Assembly: GCF_014206975.1 (NCBI RefSeq)
Contig: NZ_JACHOU010000014.1
Coordinates: 1-64,000, forward strand
From: Aminobacter aganoensis
GTDB taxonomy: Bacteria > Pseudomonadota > Alphaproteobacteria > Rhizobiales > Rhizobiaceae
DNA length: 64,000 nt
Direction: 5' to 3'
Both the position numbers and the translations under genes were made by a program. Shown one piece after another: positions 51,409-60,255 of this stretch. The notes below the pieces were generated by a model that had not been told where the DNA came from, did no database searches, and saw only the letters and a program-made list of their open reading frames with translations. The first letter of the stretch is position 1. Each line of letters begins with the position of its first letter.

Positions 51409-52422
51409 CTATGCGGCCGGCGGCTTCGGGGCCTCGGCCGGGCGATCGAGCGCCCAGCGGTCGCGTTTCGGCATCAGCTTGCCGCCATAGCGGGCGACGA
51501 GTCCAATCACGCCATCACGGGCGAACAGCATCGCGGCCAGCATCAGTGCGGCAAAGATCAGGCTGGTGTATTCGCCACCATAGCCACTGGTCCAATAGTC
51601 GATGACGCGGAAGATGAAGGTGCCGAAGATCGGCCCCAGCATCGAGCCCATGCCGCCGACGACGGTCATCGCCATGACAAGGCCCATATTGGTGAACGAG
51701 CCCATCGCCGGCGTCACCAGGCTGACATAGGAGGCATAGAAGCCGCCGGCGATCCCGGCCCAGAAGGCGGTGAAGGCAAAGAAGGTCACCTTGACCAGCG
51801 TGGTACGCACGCCGAGCCCCTGTGCGACGGCCTCGCGGTCGCGCACCGCCATCGCCATGAACCCCCAGCGGCTCGACAGGATCGCCCATTGCGCCGCGAA
51901 GAACGCGACGTTGAGCCCGAGCGCCAGCCACAGTGCGTAGCGGGCAAGGTTATCGCCGTCGGCAAACAGCGGCATCACCTCCATGCCGCGGCTGCCACCG
52001 GTGATGTCGCCTGCCGCCAGCGCCCAGCTCGCAAACATGCCGCCGAAGGCATAGGTCGCAAGGCCGAGATAGATCTCGCGGAAGCGCAACGTGACGATGC
52101 CCATCACGAGACCGAAGGCGGCCGTCACCAGACCGGCCAGCACCATGCTGACCAGCGGGCTCATGCCGGTGCTGTTGGAGATGCCGGCGGTCGCATAGCC
52201 GCCGGCAAGCGCCAGCGCCATCTGGGCAAAGGACAATTGCCCGGCATAACCGGCGAGCAGGTTCCACGACGCGCTGAGCAGCAGGAAGTAGAAGAACGAC
52301 ACCCCGTAGTCGATGAAGACCGGGTCCTCGACTGTCAGGACGAAGACCAGCCCGAGAGCCAGCAAGGCGAGCAGCACATAGGCGTTTGTACGTTTAGACC
52401 CGAGCGACACCTGAAGCTCCAT
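51409..52422 (-). CDS. Branched-chain amino acid-type ABC permease (LivM)
   Basis: A 337-residue permease with about nine to ten hydrophobic helices. Signature stretches are LAGYAGQLSFAQMALALAGGY near the start and GGMGSMLGPIFGTFIFRVIDYW near the end. It overlaps the ATPase gene upstream by 29 bases if the first ATG (52422) is used; a later start is possible. It works with the LivH-type permease as a HAAT-family importer for amino acids, amides, urea or aromatic acids. Confidence 0.93.
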   Translation of the reverse strand: MELQVSLGSKRTNAYVLLALLALGLVFVLTVEDPVFIDYGVSFFYFLLLSASWNLLAGYAGQLSFAQMALALAGGYATAGISNSTGMSPLVSMVLAGLVTAAFGLVMGIVTLRFREIYLGLATYAFGGMFASWALAAGDITGGSRGMEVMPLFADGDNLARYALWLALGLNVAFFAAQWAILSSRWGFMAMAVRDREAVAQGLGVRTTLVKVTFFAFTAFWAGIAGGFYASYVSLVTPAMGSFTNMGLVMAMTVVGGMGSMLGPIFGTFIFRVIDYWTSGYGGEYTSLIFAALMLAAMLFARDGVIGLVARYGGKLMPKRDRWALDRPAEAPKPPAA

Positions 52423-53188
52423 CCTTCATCCAGCCTGCGATGATTTCTTCGAGGCGGCTTTCGATTTCCTTGGCCGGGCCGCTGGCATTGTTGCGTCCCA
52501 TGGCCAGCACATAGACCATGTCGGCAATGGCAAGCGCCTGCCGCACGTTCTGGTCGACCAGCACCACCGTCAACCGGTCCTCCGTGGACAGCTTGCGGAT
52601 GCGTTCATAGACCTGGTCCATCATCTTGGGCGACAGTCCAGCGGTCGGCTCGTCGAGCAGCAGCACCGACGGCGACAGCATGATACCGCGGGCGATCTCG
52701 AGCAGCTTCTGCTGGCCGCCCGACAGGTCGCCGGCGCGGCGCGCCAGGAATTCCGACGACATCTGGAAGGTCGAGGCGATCTCACCGACGCGCGCGGCAA
52801 GCCAGTCCTTTTCCCTGCGCCGCAGCCAGCCGCCCATGACCAGGTTCTCGCGCACCGTCATGTCGCGAAACAGCGTGCCCTCCTGCGGCACGAAGGCCAT
52901 GCCCAGCCCGAGCAGGCGCCGGGGCGCCCAACCGGTGACCGGCTGGTTTGCCAGCCGGATCGTGCCGCCGGTGATCGGCGCCAATCCACCGATCGCCTTC
53001 AAGCAGGTCGACTTGCCGGCGCCGTTGGGGCCGATGACGACAGTGATCTGGCCGCCGGCCGCATTCAGCTCGACGCCGCGCAGGATTTCGATATCGCGCT
53101 GGTAGGCGACACGAAGTTCGCTGACAAAAAGCCCCGGCGGATCACCGGCAGCTTTCGTGGCGCTTGGGCGCTCCTCAACAAATGACAA
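52394..53188 (-). CDS. Branched-chain amino acid-type ABC ATPase (LivF)
   Basis: From a TTG at 53188 preceded by GGAGAG, this is about 264 residues. Walker A is GPNGAGKST, the signature LSGGQQK, and Walker B LLLDEPTAGLSP. The open frame reaches a GTG at 53224, but it would overlap the LivG stop at 53202. The protein is one of two ATPases of the Liv-type importer. It overlaps the LivM gene at its 3' end. Confidence 0.93.
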   Translation of the reverse strand: MSFVEERPSATKAAGDPPGLFVSELRVAYQRDIEILRGVELNAAGGQITVVIGPNGAGKSTCLKAIGGLAPITGGTIRLANQPVTGWAPRRLLGLGMAFVPQEGTLFRDMTVRENLVMGGWLRRREKDWLAARVGEIASTFQMSSEFLARRAGDLSGGQQKLLEIARGIMLSPSVLLLDEPTAGLSPKMMDQVYERIRKLSTEDRLTVVLVDQNVRQALAIADMVYVLAMGRNNASGPAKEIESRLEEIIAGWMKDGASGVARV

Positions 53189-53201
53189 CTGAACTCTCCA
53201 C

Positions 53202-53960
53202 TTAGAGGTAGGCCGCGTGGACACGCGGGTCGGCGCCGACGACCTCGGGCAAGCCCTCGGTCATCTTTTCGCCTGCCACCATCACCACCACGCGTGAGCA
53301 CAAGGAGAAGATCCAGGGCAGGTCGTGGCTGATGATCACGCAGGCCACGCCGTTGCGCTGCCGTTCCCTGATGACCTCGGCCATCGTCGTTGCGATGCTC
53401 GGGTGAACGCCATTGGTCGGCTCGTCCAGCAGCACCAGGCTCGCTTCCGAAACCGCGCAGCGAGCGAAATCGATCAGCTTGCGCTGCCCCCCGGACAGAC
53501 GCTCGGCCAGATCGTTCACGACGGGTGCGAGGCCAAGCCGCCCAAGCGCCTTGCGCGCCAATTCGTCGGCCTGGCGCGGCTTCAACCCGCGGGCCAGCAT
53601 CGGCACCATGACGTTTTCGGCTGCGGTCAGTTTGCCGAAGATGCCGCCGTCCTGGTAGGATCGCATGATGCCGCGCCGCTTGGCCGCCGACGGCGCGAGA
53701 GCGGTGACATCGACACTGTCGAACAACACGCTGCCGCGGTCGGGCTTCAACTGGCCGCAGACGAGGTTGAACATCGTCGTCTTGCCGGCGCCGTTCGGGC
53801 CGATCAGCCCAACCACTTCGCCGGGTCCGACCTCGAAGCCGACATCGTTGACCGCATGCAGGCCGCCGAAGCTCTTGCCGACACCCGTTACCGATAGCAC
53901 TGGCGGCAGGATAACAGTGGGGGTTTCTTGAATCTGGGTCACATCGGTTCTCGCAAGCAT
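53202..53960 (-). CDS. Branched-chain amino acid-type ABC ATPase (LivG)
   Basis: A 252-residue ATPase. Walker A is GPNGAGKTTMFNLV, the signature LSGGQRKLIDFARC, and Walker B VLLDEPTNGVHP. The insertion after the Q-loop (SYQDGGIFGKLTAAENVMVPML) is characteristic of LivG. It starts five bases before the LivH stop region, so all five importer genes form one operon. Confidence 0.95.
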   Translation of the reverse strand: MLARTDVTQIQETPTVILPPVLSVTGVGKSFGGLHAVNDVGFEVGPGEVVGLIGPNGAGKTTMFNLVCGQLKPDRGSVLFDSVDVTALAPSAAKRRGIMRSYQDGGIFGKLTAAENVMVPMLARGLKPRQADELARKALGRLGLAPVVNDLAERLSGGQRKLIDFARCAVSEASLVLLDEPTNGVHPSIATTMAEVIRERQRNGVACVIISHDLPWIFSLCSRVVVMVAGEKMTEGLPEVVGADPRVHAAYL

Positions 53961-53964
53961 GCCG

Positions 53965-54852
53965 TCACACCGCCCTGTCCATGCGGGATCCGAACAGGCC
54001 CTGGGGCCGCCGCAGCAGGATCAGCAGCATCGCGGCAAAGCCGTAGACCTCGGTAAAGTTCGGGTCGATGTAAACCGCTCCGAAGACTTCGGCCAAAGCA
54101 AGCGCGAACCCGCCAACGAGCCCGCCGCCGATCGAGCCGAGGCCGCCGATGACGACGATGATCAGGCTCTTGGACAGCACCCAGCTACCCATGCCGGGAT
54201 AGGCAAGATAGATCGGCACGAGCAGCGAGCCGGCGGCGGCCGCCAGCATGCCGGAGGTGGCAAAGGCCAGATTGGCGAGCCGGAAGACATCGAGGCCCAC
54301 GACCTCGGCCCCGGTCAGGCTCTGGGTCAGCGCCCGCCAACCGCGGCCGATGTCAGTACGCTTGACGACCCACAGCAGGAGCCCGATCAGCGCCAGCGCG
54401 CCGACGAAGGCAACGATGCGATTGCCCGACATCTGCACCGACGAGAACAGGTGGACGTTCTCGTTCCACAGGCCGGGAACGCGCTTGTAGCCGGAACCGA
54501 CGGTAGCTATGGCGGCCGATCCCAGGAACATCGACAGCGCGAAGGTGACGATGAAGGCGAAGTCGATGGGACGTTCGACGCGGGTCTTGTAGAGCTGGCG
54601 GAGGAAGACGGCGTTGACCAGGTAGCCCGAGGCACCACCGACAGCTATCGCCAGAAGCATTGCGACTGCGATTGGCAGGCCGGTTCCGGTGAAGGCGTAG
54701 AACGCCGCGTAGCCGCCGATCATGTATAGCGCGCCATGGGCGAAGTTGGCGATGCGCATGACGCCGAAGATCAGGTTAAGACCAACGCCCATCAAGGCAT
54801 ATGTGCCGCCGATGGCGATCCCTAGCGAGAGCGCCTGAAGTAAAGTTTCCAA
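53965..54852 (-). CDS. Branched-chain amino acid-type ABC permease (LivH)
   Basis: A 295-residue integral membrane protein with about eight helices. The typical starts of LivH (ALSLGIAIGGTYALMGVGLNLIFGVMRIANFAHGALYM, given in part) and the cytoplasmic loop GRGWRALTQSLTGAEVVGLDV are visible. It pairs with LivM. It follows the binding-protein gene after a gap holding a perfect ten-base hairpin. Confidence 0.95.
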   Translation of the reverse strand: METLLQALSLGIAIGGTYALMGVGLNLIFGVMRIANFAHGALYMIGGYAAFYAFTGTGLPIAVAMLLAIAVGGASGYLVNAVFLRQLYKTRVERPIDFAFIVTFALSMFLGSAAIATVGSGYKRVPGLWNENVHLFSSVQMSGNRIVAFVGALALIGLLLWVVKRTDIGRGWRALTQSLTGAEVVGLDVFRLANLAFATSGMLAAAAGSLLVPIYLAYPGMGSWVLSKSLIIVVIGGLGSIGGGLVGGFALALAEVFGAVYIDPNFTEVYGFAAMLLILLRRPQGLFGSRMDRAV

Positions 54853-54903
54853 CGAATTCCTCCCATCGTCCCAGGCAGCCGGCGCAACACCGGTCGCATG
54901 ACT

Positions 54904-54929
54904 GGCGCCCGCCTTTGCAGGCGGGCGCC
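54904..54929 (-). promoter_or_regulatory. Perfect 10-bp hairpin between binding-protein and LivH genes
   Basis: GGCGCCCGCC-TTTGCA-GGCGGGCGCC lies 47 bases after the binding-protein stop on the transcribed strand, without a T run. Like the hairpin at 28437, it probably protects the binding-protein mRNA and lowers permease expression. Confidence 0.7.
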
Positions 54930-54976
54930 GATATCAAATTGCAAGTTCTGAAAAAGCAAATGCAGTAATGTTTAGG

Positions 54977-56149
54977 TTATCGAATTTCCTCGACGATTTC
55001 GCCCTTTGGCAGACCCGACTTGCCCATCTGGAGCATGAACATCGTGCCGGCCTTCGAGCTGTTCCAGGCACCGGGCGCCGGGTCCTGCTTGAAGGAGATC
55101 TCGCCGCTGGTGCCTTCGAATGTCAGGTCACCGAAGGCCTTAGACACCGTCTCGCGATCGATGCTGCCGGTCTTCTCGACGGCCTTGGTGAAGGCGGTCA
55201 GGCAATCCCATTCGTTGTAGTCGTAGAACACCGGCTCGCGGCCGAACTTGTCGGTGAACAGCTTGCGGAACTCCTTGCCACCAGCCGTCAGCGTCGCCTC
55301 GGAGATGCCGAAGGTCGAGTACATGATGCCGACACCGGCATCGCCAGCAGCCGACCAGAATTCCGGCATCTCGGGGAACTCCCAGGTACCGATGATCTGG
55401 CTCTTGATGCCGGCTTCGCGAATGCGCGCGGCCGAGGTGTAGATTGCCGGACCGTAGCCGACGACGACGACGGCGTCGGGCTGGACTTCCTGCCGCGCCA
55501 CCGGAACCAGCATCGGGCTCAGGTCGACCGCCTGCGGATCGTAGGACACGACGTCGACCTTGAAGTCATCATTGCCGAGAGCCTGCAGGGCATCGGCGAA
55601 GTCGGTACCGAAGGCCGACCGCTCGGCCAGCACCACGACGTTCTTCCACTCCTTCTTCTGCAGGTAGTTCGCCATCAGCTTGGCGACCTGGCCATTATAC
55701 GGCCCGATGCGGAACACCGAAGGCAGGTCGGGCCCGACATTCTTGTTGCCCATCGTGTAGCTCAGGCAGATCGGCACCGAGGTGTTCTTCACCGCCTTCT
55801 CGAAGGCCAGCATTTCGCCCGAGCCGGCCGTGCCGGTGAAGCCCATGACGTTGCGCTGCTGCATGAAGCGCTTGCCGAGCGAGATGAACTTGTCGGGATT
55901 GTTTTCATTGTCGCCGACCACCAGCTCGAACTTCCGGCCGTCGACGCCGCCCTTCGCGTTGATGTGCTCGACATAGAGTTCGGCAAGGCCGACGGCTTCC
56001 GTACCGAGCTTGCTTTCGGGTCCGCTCAGATTCGAGATGACCCCGACAACGACAGGCTCCTTTTCCTGGGCCATTGCGCCCTGGGCTGCCATCAACGCAC
56101 TGACCAGCATCATCGCGGTGCCGGTCGAAAAAACTGCTGCTTTCTTCAC
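54977..56149 (-). CDS. Branched-chain amino acid-type ABC substrate-binding protein
   Basis: A 390-residue periplasmic protein with a signal peptide of about 27 residues (...QGAMA). The start is GTG at 56149 (VKKAAVFSTG) with GGAGGAGAG upstream. The Peripla_BP_6 pattern includes VVVGVISNLSGPESKLG, then GFTGTAGSGEMLAFEKA and VFRIGPYNGQ. It should bind amino acids, amides or aromatic acids. It heads the five-gene importer operon plus the FAH gene, and its promoter has the TGTGATATTTCACA palindrome shared with the dioxygenase operon, so an aromatic or amino-aromatic substrate is plausible. Confidence 0.93.
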   Translation of the reverse strand: MKKAAVFSTGTAMMLVSALMAAQGAMAQEKEPVVVGVISNLSGPESKLGTEAVGLAELYVEHINAKGGVDGRKFELVVGDNENNPDKFISLGKRFMQQRNVMGFTGTAGSGEMLAFEKAVKNTSVPICLSYTMGNKNVGPDLPSVFRIGPYNGQVAKLMANYLQKKEWKNVVVLAERSAFGTDFADALQALGNDDFKVDVVSYDPQAVDLSPMLVPVARQEVQPDAVVVVGYGPAIYTSAARIREAGIKSQIIGTWEFPEMPEFWSAAGDAGVGIMYSTFGISEATLTAGGKEFRKLFTDKFGREPVFYDYNEWDCLTAFTKAVEKTGSIDRETVSKAFGDLTFEGTSGEISFKQDPAPGAWNSSKAGTMFMLQMGKSGLPKGEIVEEIR

Positions 56150-56279
56150 GATCTCTCTCCTCCAGAATTGTTCGTGTCGAGGACTGCCCGCTCAGCCAAG
56201 CGCCTGCGGCATGTCTCTTGTTCTTGATCTCAGGGTGACGGGCCGAGCCCTTTCCTTGGATATGCAATATTTCAAATCT

Positions 56280-56293
56280 TGTGATATTTCACA
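56280..56293. promoter_or_regulatory. Palindrome TGTGATATTTCACA, second regulon motif (site 2)
   Basis: TGTGA-TATT-TCACA is a perfect inverted repeat with the same TATT centre and spacing as site 1 at 48051, followed by GTA in both. A partial copy (AATATTTCAAA) at 56265-56275 may be a second half-site. It lies about 130 bases upstream of the Liv-type binding-protein start. Confidence 0.6.
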
Positions 56294-56417
56294 GTAACTA
56301 TTTATGCGCGCACATGTCAATGCCGGCTGCGCAGGAAACGTTCCCACAGCCGCACAAAATATCGCATTCAACGCCGCTCCGACCGTCACTTGAGGGCGTC
56401 CGGCAGCGTTTGCATGC

Positions 56418-56449
56418 GAAAAGACGCGCGCCACAAGGGACGCGCGTCT
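56418..56449 (-). terminator. Intrinsic terminator after the ALDH/DAO operon
   Basis: On the minus strand AGACGCGCG pairs with CGCGCGTCT around a ten-base loop, followed by TTTTCG. It lies about 120 bases after the DAO-family gene's stop at 56568. Confidence 0.7.
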
Positions 56450-56567
56450 GCAGACTGGAATATCGCAATGGCAGCCCCCTCGCCGAGGTGGGGCCGCGCT
56501 CGCGAACCGGTGGCTCGCGGAGCCTAGGGGACGGCGCTGGCTTCGAGCTTGCACCATCGCTTGGTGC

Positions 56568-57689
56568 CTAACTCAGCAATCGTGCCGGCGCCAGCGCACC
56601 GGCCAGATGGAGCACGCGGTCATAGACCGGCGGGATCTTTTCGCCGGTCACGAGGCCACATGTCAGGTGGGCCAAGGCGGGAGCGGTACCGACGCCGAAG
56701 CCGCCCTGCCCTGCCAGCCAGAAGAAACCGCTGCTGCGCGGATCATAGCCGACGACCGGATTGCGATCGGGTGCGAAGCAGCGGAAGCCAGCCCATTTGT
56801 GCGGAACGTTGCGCACCTCGACGGAAGTGTTGTTGATCAGGCGGTCGACGGCGACAGCGACGTCATACTCGTCGGGCTGGACGTCGCTGGGCAGGTCTTC
56901 GGTTTCGTCCATCGGCGAGACCAGGATCATGCCGGCGTCGGGCTTGAAGTAGAGCTCGCCCGAGAGGTGGACGACCATCGGCCAGTCGCCAACTTCGGTG
57001 TCCTCCGGGGGTGGAACGAGAATGGCCGTCCGGCGCAGCGGCTTGATACCGAGCGGGGTGAGCCCGGCCAACTCGGCGACCTGGTCAGCCCACGCGCCTG
57101 CAGCATTGATGACGATCGGTGCCCGATGGCAATCGCCGCGTTCGGTCGTCACCGTCCACAGTCCATCCAGATAGCTCAGTCCGCTGACCCTGGCATTGCC
57201 AACGAAGCTGCCGCCACGCTGTTTCAGCAGCCTAACATAGCCCCCCAGGATCGCACCGGCGTCGAGCTCGCCGCCGGTACGGTCAACGAATGCGCCTGCG
57301 ACCTCACCGGCATTGAGCACCGAGACGCGTTCGAGCGCCTCATGGGCTGAGATCGCCACGACATCGCCTGCGATCGATTGCTGCATCGCCTGCAGGCGGT
57401 CGAGCCCGTCGGCATTGGCAACCACGATCTGGTCGCGCGGATGCAGCAGCGGGCTTTCCGAGAATTCTTCGGGCGGATTGCGAAAGAAAGGTTCGCTGAT
57501 CCGCCCCAGTGCCTGGGAGGCGCTATTTCCATAGGTCGTGGTGAAGAAGGCGGCCGAACGGCCCGTCGAATGGTAGCCGGGCTGGTCCTCGGCCTCGAGC
57601 ACCAGTACGGTGGCGTGCGCCGCGATCTCGGCCGCCGCCGAAGCGCCCGCCACGCCGCCGCCGATCACGATGACATCATGATAATCCAT
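56568..57689 (-). CDS. DAO-family FAD oxidase (glycine/sarcosine/pipecolate oxidase-like)
   Basis: A 373-residue flavoenzyme. The FAD motif is VIVIGGGVAGASAAAEIA, YHSTGRSAAFF and the GKWAGFRCFAPDRNPVVGYDPR-like C-terminal motif (HKWAGFRCFAPDR) are typical of the D-amino-acid oxidase group. It lies four bases after an alpha-aminoadipic-semialdehyde-type dehydrogenase gene. In pseudomonads an oxidase of this family (AmaA) and such an ALDH (AmaB) together degrade pipecolate to aminoadipate. That route is a reasonable model, but sarcosine or another cyclic amine cannot be excluded. Confidence 0.85.
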   Translation of the reverse strand: MDYHDVIVIGGGVAGASAAAEIAAHATVLVLEAEDQPGYHSTGRSAAFFTTTYGNSASQALGRISEPFFRNPPEEFSESPLLHPRDQIVVANADGLDRLQAMQQSIAGDVVAISAHEALERVSVLNAGEVAGAFVDRTGGELDAGAILGGYVRLLKQRGGSFVGNARVSGLSYLDGLWTVTTERGDCHRAPIVINAAGAWADQVAELAGLTPLGIKPLRRTAILVPPPEDTEVGDWPMVVHLSGELYFKPDAGMILVSPMDETEDLPSDVQPDEYDVAVAVDRLINNTSVEVRNVPHKWAGFRCFAPDRNPVVGYDPRSSGFFWLAGQGGFGVGTAPALAHLTCGLVTGEKIPPVYDRVLHLAGALAPARLLS

Positions 57690-57693
57690 CGGC

Positions 57694-59226
57694 TCAAGCC
57701 TCGACCAGGCGCCGCCACGGCGTTTCGCGACTCCAGTTCACGCACACGCTCTGGCGGCGCATATAGCCCTTCCACGCGTCCGAACCCGCGGTCCGGCCGC
57801 CACCGGTTTCCTTCTCGCCGCCGAACGCAGCACCGACATCGGCACCCGTCGTGCCCATGTTGACCTTGGCAATGCCGCAGTCGCTGCCTTCGGCCGAGAG
57901 GAAAGACTCGATGTTGGTGATGTTGGTGCTGTGCAGTCCCGAGGCCAGCCCCTGGGCGACATCGTTGTGCATCGCCAGCGCTTCGTCCCAGTGCTCATAA
58001 TCGATGACGAACAGGATCGGTGCGAAGGTCTCGTCCTGCACGCAAGGCCATTCGTTCAACGCGTCGATGATTATGGTCGGCTCGACGAAATAGCCGGCGC
58101 GCGGCATGCGACTGCCGCCTGCGACGACCTTGCCGCCAAGCGCGGTCGCCGCTGCCACGGTCTGCTGGAACTTCTCGACCGCGCCCTTGTCGACCAGCGG
58201 GCCGACGAGGGTATCCTTGTCGCTCGGATCGCCGACCTTGATGCGGGAGAACGCCTTGCCGAGAAGCTCGACCAGTCGGCTCGACACGCTCTTGTGAACA
58301 ATGACACGCCGCGTGCTGGTGCAGCGCTGGCCGGTGGTGCCGACGGCGCCGAAAGCGATGGCGGCAGCCGCGAGTTCCAAGTCGGCGGTCTCGTCGACGA
58401 TGCAGCCATTGTTGCCGGAGCATTCGAGCATGTAGCGGCGGCCGAGAGTCGAGCCGACAATGTTCGCCACCTTGTGGCCGACGCCCGAGGAACCGGTGAA
58501 GGAAACGAGTGCGACCCGAGGGTCGGCGACCATCTTTTCGGCAACCGAATTGTCCTCGGTTACGAACATCGAGAACACGCCCTCATGACCCATCTCGGTC
58601 ATGGCGCGGTTGGCGAGATGCTGCAGGCCGATCGCCGTCAGTGGCACCTTCGGGCTCGGCTTCCAGATCACCGTATTGCCGCCAATGGCGGCGAGGAACC
58701 CGTTCTGGGCCCATACGGCAGCCGGGAAGTTGTAAGCGGTGACGATGCCGGCGACGCCGAGCGGCAGCCACTGGTCATACATGCGATGGCGTTCGCGCTG
58801 CGACTGCTGGGTGAAGCCATAGAGCATGCGCGACTGGCCGGCGGCCATGGTCGCCATGTCGATCACTTCCTTGACCTCGGCCTTCCCCTCCATGATCGAC
58901 TTGCCGGTGTCGAGCGAGACAAGCGCGCCAAGCGCGTCGTGATGCTCCGACACCAACTGGCCGATGCGATTGACCAGTTCGCCGCGCACCGGCGCGGGCA
59001 CCATGCGCCAGCGGCGCTGGGCAGCCATGGCGCCTTCAATGATGCGGCAATAGTCAGCCCTGGTCGCGTTGGTCACCCGCGCTAGCTCGGTCTCGTTCGC
59101 CGGGTTGATTGCGGCAAATGCGTCCTCCCTGTTCGGCGCCGACCAGCCGCCGGCGCTGCAATAGGCGCCCGAATTGACCTGCTCGATCCCCAGCTTCCGG
59201 AAAGCTTGCCCTGCATCAAACATCAT
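57694..59226 (-). CDS. Aldehyde dehydrogenase, alpha-aminoadipic semialdehyde (ALDH7A1/AmaB) type
   Basis: A 510-residue ALDH. Active-site residues are Asn166 (TAYNFPAA), Glu268 (LECSGNNG) and Cys302 (GQRCTSTRR). The motifs VNMGTTGADVGAAFGGEKETGGGR, given as landmarks, and SGNNG in place of the usual GGK/SP are typical of the ALDH7 branch (antiquitin, AmaB/Pcd) that oxidises alpha-aminoadipate semialdehyde or piperideine-6-carboxylate. The start is ATG at 59226 or 59223. It sits between a SnoaL-like gene and the DAO-family gene, spaced for one operon. Confidence 0.92.
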   Translation of the reverse strand: MMFDAGQAFRKLGIEQVNSGAYCSAGGWSAPNREDAFAAINPANETELARVTNATRADYCRIIEGAMAAQRRWRMVPAPVRGELVNRIGQLVSEHHDALGALVSLDTGKSIMEGKAEVKEVIDMATMAAGQSRMLYGFTQQSQRERHRMYDQWLPLGVAGIVTAYNFPAAVWAQNGFLAAIGGNTVIWKPSPKVPLTAIGLQHLANRAMTEMGHEGVFSMFVTEDNSVAEKMVADPRVALVSFTGSSGVGHKVANIVGSTLGRRYMLECSGNNGCIVDETADLELAAAAIAFGAVGTTGQRCTSTRRVIVHKSVSSRLVELLGKAFSRIKVGDPSDKDTLVGPLVDKGAVEKFQQTVAAATALGGKVVAGGSRMPRAGYFVEPTIIIDALNEWPCVQDETFAPILFVIDYEHWDEALAMHNDVAQGLASGLHSTNITNIESFLSAEGSDCGIAKVNMGTTGADVGAAFGGEKETGGGRTAGSDAWKGYMRRQSVCVNWSRETPWRRLVEA

Positions 59227-59256
59227 GATCGAAATCCTCCCGCTGCCAGTCGATCG

Positions 59257-59631
59257 TCACGCCGCGATACGCGTCGCCTGATGCAGCACGACCCGCCAGC
59301 CATCGGCCTCGCGGCGAAAATTGTTGGCGCCGACGAGCGCGGTCCTCTTGTCGCTCTCGACGAGGGTGACGTTCTCGCGGTTTACCCGTACGGCAAGCGC
59401 ATCGGTGCCGAAGTCGACCGAGCGCACGAGATCGAAGCGGACCAGCGGTGCCGTAGCAAACGCCTGCGCCAGCGTTTCGAGCACGGCCACGCGACCGACA
59501 GAAGCCTGGCCGTCCGGACCCACATAGATGATATCGTCGGCCTGCGCCCAGATCCCCTTCATGGCCTCGAGATCATGATCCTCGATCGCCTTGTAGAAAG
59601 CCTTCTCCACCGCCTCGACAGTCGCAAACAT
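59257..59631 (-). CDS. SnoaL/NTF2-like (DUF4440-type) protein
   Basis: A 124-residue cone-shaped NTF2-fold protein. The segments FYKAIEDHDLEAMKGIWAQADDIIYVGPDG and FRREADGWRVVLHQATRI fit the family, whose members act as cyclases, isomerases or small-molecule carriers, or have no known role. It is 30 bases upstream of the ALDH gene on the same strand and is probably the first gene of that operon. Confidence 0.88.
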   Translation of the reverse strand: MFATVEAVEKAFYKAIEDHDLEAMKGIWAQADDIIYVGPDGQASVGRVAVLETLAQAFATAPLVRFDLVRSVDFGTDALAVRVNRENVTLVESDKRTALVGANNFRREADGWRVVLHQATRIAA

Positions 59632-59859
59632 GCTCGAATTCCCGATACTTGAAATGGGGGACGCCCGCCGACCGGACGGACGCGTCCTGAATGATGACCT
59701 GATAGGGCGGAGGACCGGCTCATGCTTGTCCCATTCGTGACTAGGCCGTCGTGCGGGTGGCGCTTATTGAGCGACCCATGGCGTGGCCCGACCGCATTTC
59801 GGTCGATGGCAATCCGCCGGGCCTTCGCCCCGCGCGCGCCGCAATTCTGGAGGGCCAAG

Positions 59860-60153
59860 ATGAGAGTGACCAGCAAGCTTGCGGACGTCGAATTCCGCTT
59901 CGGGCGCATCGAACGGGACGGCAGCACGCTGTTGATCAACAGCCACCCGTCCCAGGCGATGCAGACGACCGTCCACATGTCGCCCGACGATTTCCTGGCC
60001 TTCCTCAAGGCCATGGCCACCAGTCCGTCCGCCCTGTTTTTCCTGCTGACTTTCCCCGTGCTCTGGTTCAAGCACCGCAACAGCCGAGGGACGGAGCGTG
60101 CAGCCGTGACCGCAAGCAATCATCCGCAATCGGGCATGGGAGAGCCCTGGTAG
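59860..60153 (+). CDS. Small hypothetical protein with one hydrophobic segment
   Basis: A 97-residue protein from the ATG at 59860 with GGAGGGCC upstream; the frame opens earlier at 59722, but that part looks non-coding. The N-terminal half (MRVTSKLADVEFRFGRIERDG) is beta-like, a segment SALFFLLTFPVLWF at about 57-70 could insert in a membrane, and the C-terminus is polar. I recognise no family. It stands alone on the plus strand, followed by a strong bidirectional terminator. Confidence 0.5.
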   Translation: MRVTSKLADVEFRFGRIERDGSTLLINSHPSQAMQTTVHMSPDDFLAFLKAMATSPSALFFLLTFPVLWFKHRNSRGTERAAVTASNHPQSGMGEPW

Positions 60154-60198
60154 CCGGCAACCCCGTGCCACGCTTCAATAGGCGTGACACCGCATCAA

Positions 60199-60234
60199 AA
60201 AGGCCCCGCACTCCATTGGGATTGCGGGGCCTTT
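60199..60234. terminator. Bidirectional intrinsic terminator
   Basis: AAAGGCCCCGCA and TGCGGGGCCTTT form a perfect 12-base stem around a 12-base loop, flanked by AAAA and CTCG. It lies between the small hypothetical gene (ends 60153) and the convergent M24 gene (ends 60256). Confidence 0.9.
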
Positions 60235-60255
60235 CTCGTTGGGTATCGCTTGGGC

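Larger units (their letters stand above)
56150..56567. other. Intergenic region with importer promoter motif and a terminator
   Basis: These 418 bases lie between the importer's binding-protein start and the end of the DAO-family gene. They hold the palindrome at 56280-56293 near the importer, an imperfect copy (GCAATATTTCAAA) just before it, and an intrinsic terminator at 56418-56449 for the upstream operon. No gene is supported. Confidence 0.65.
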
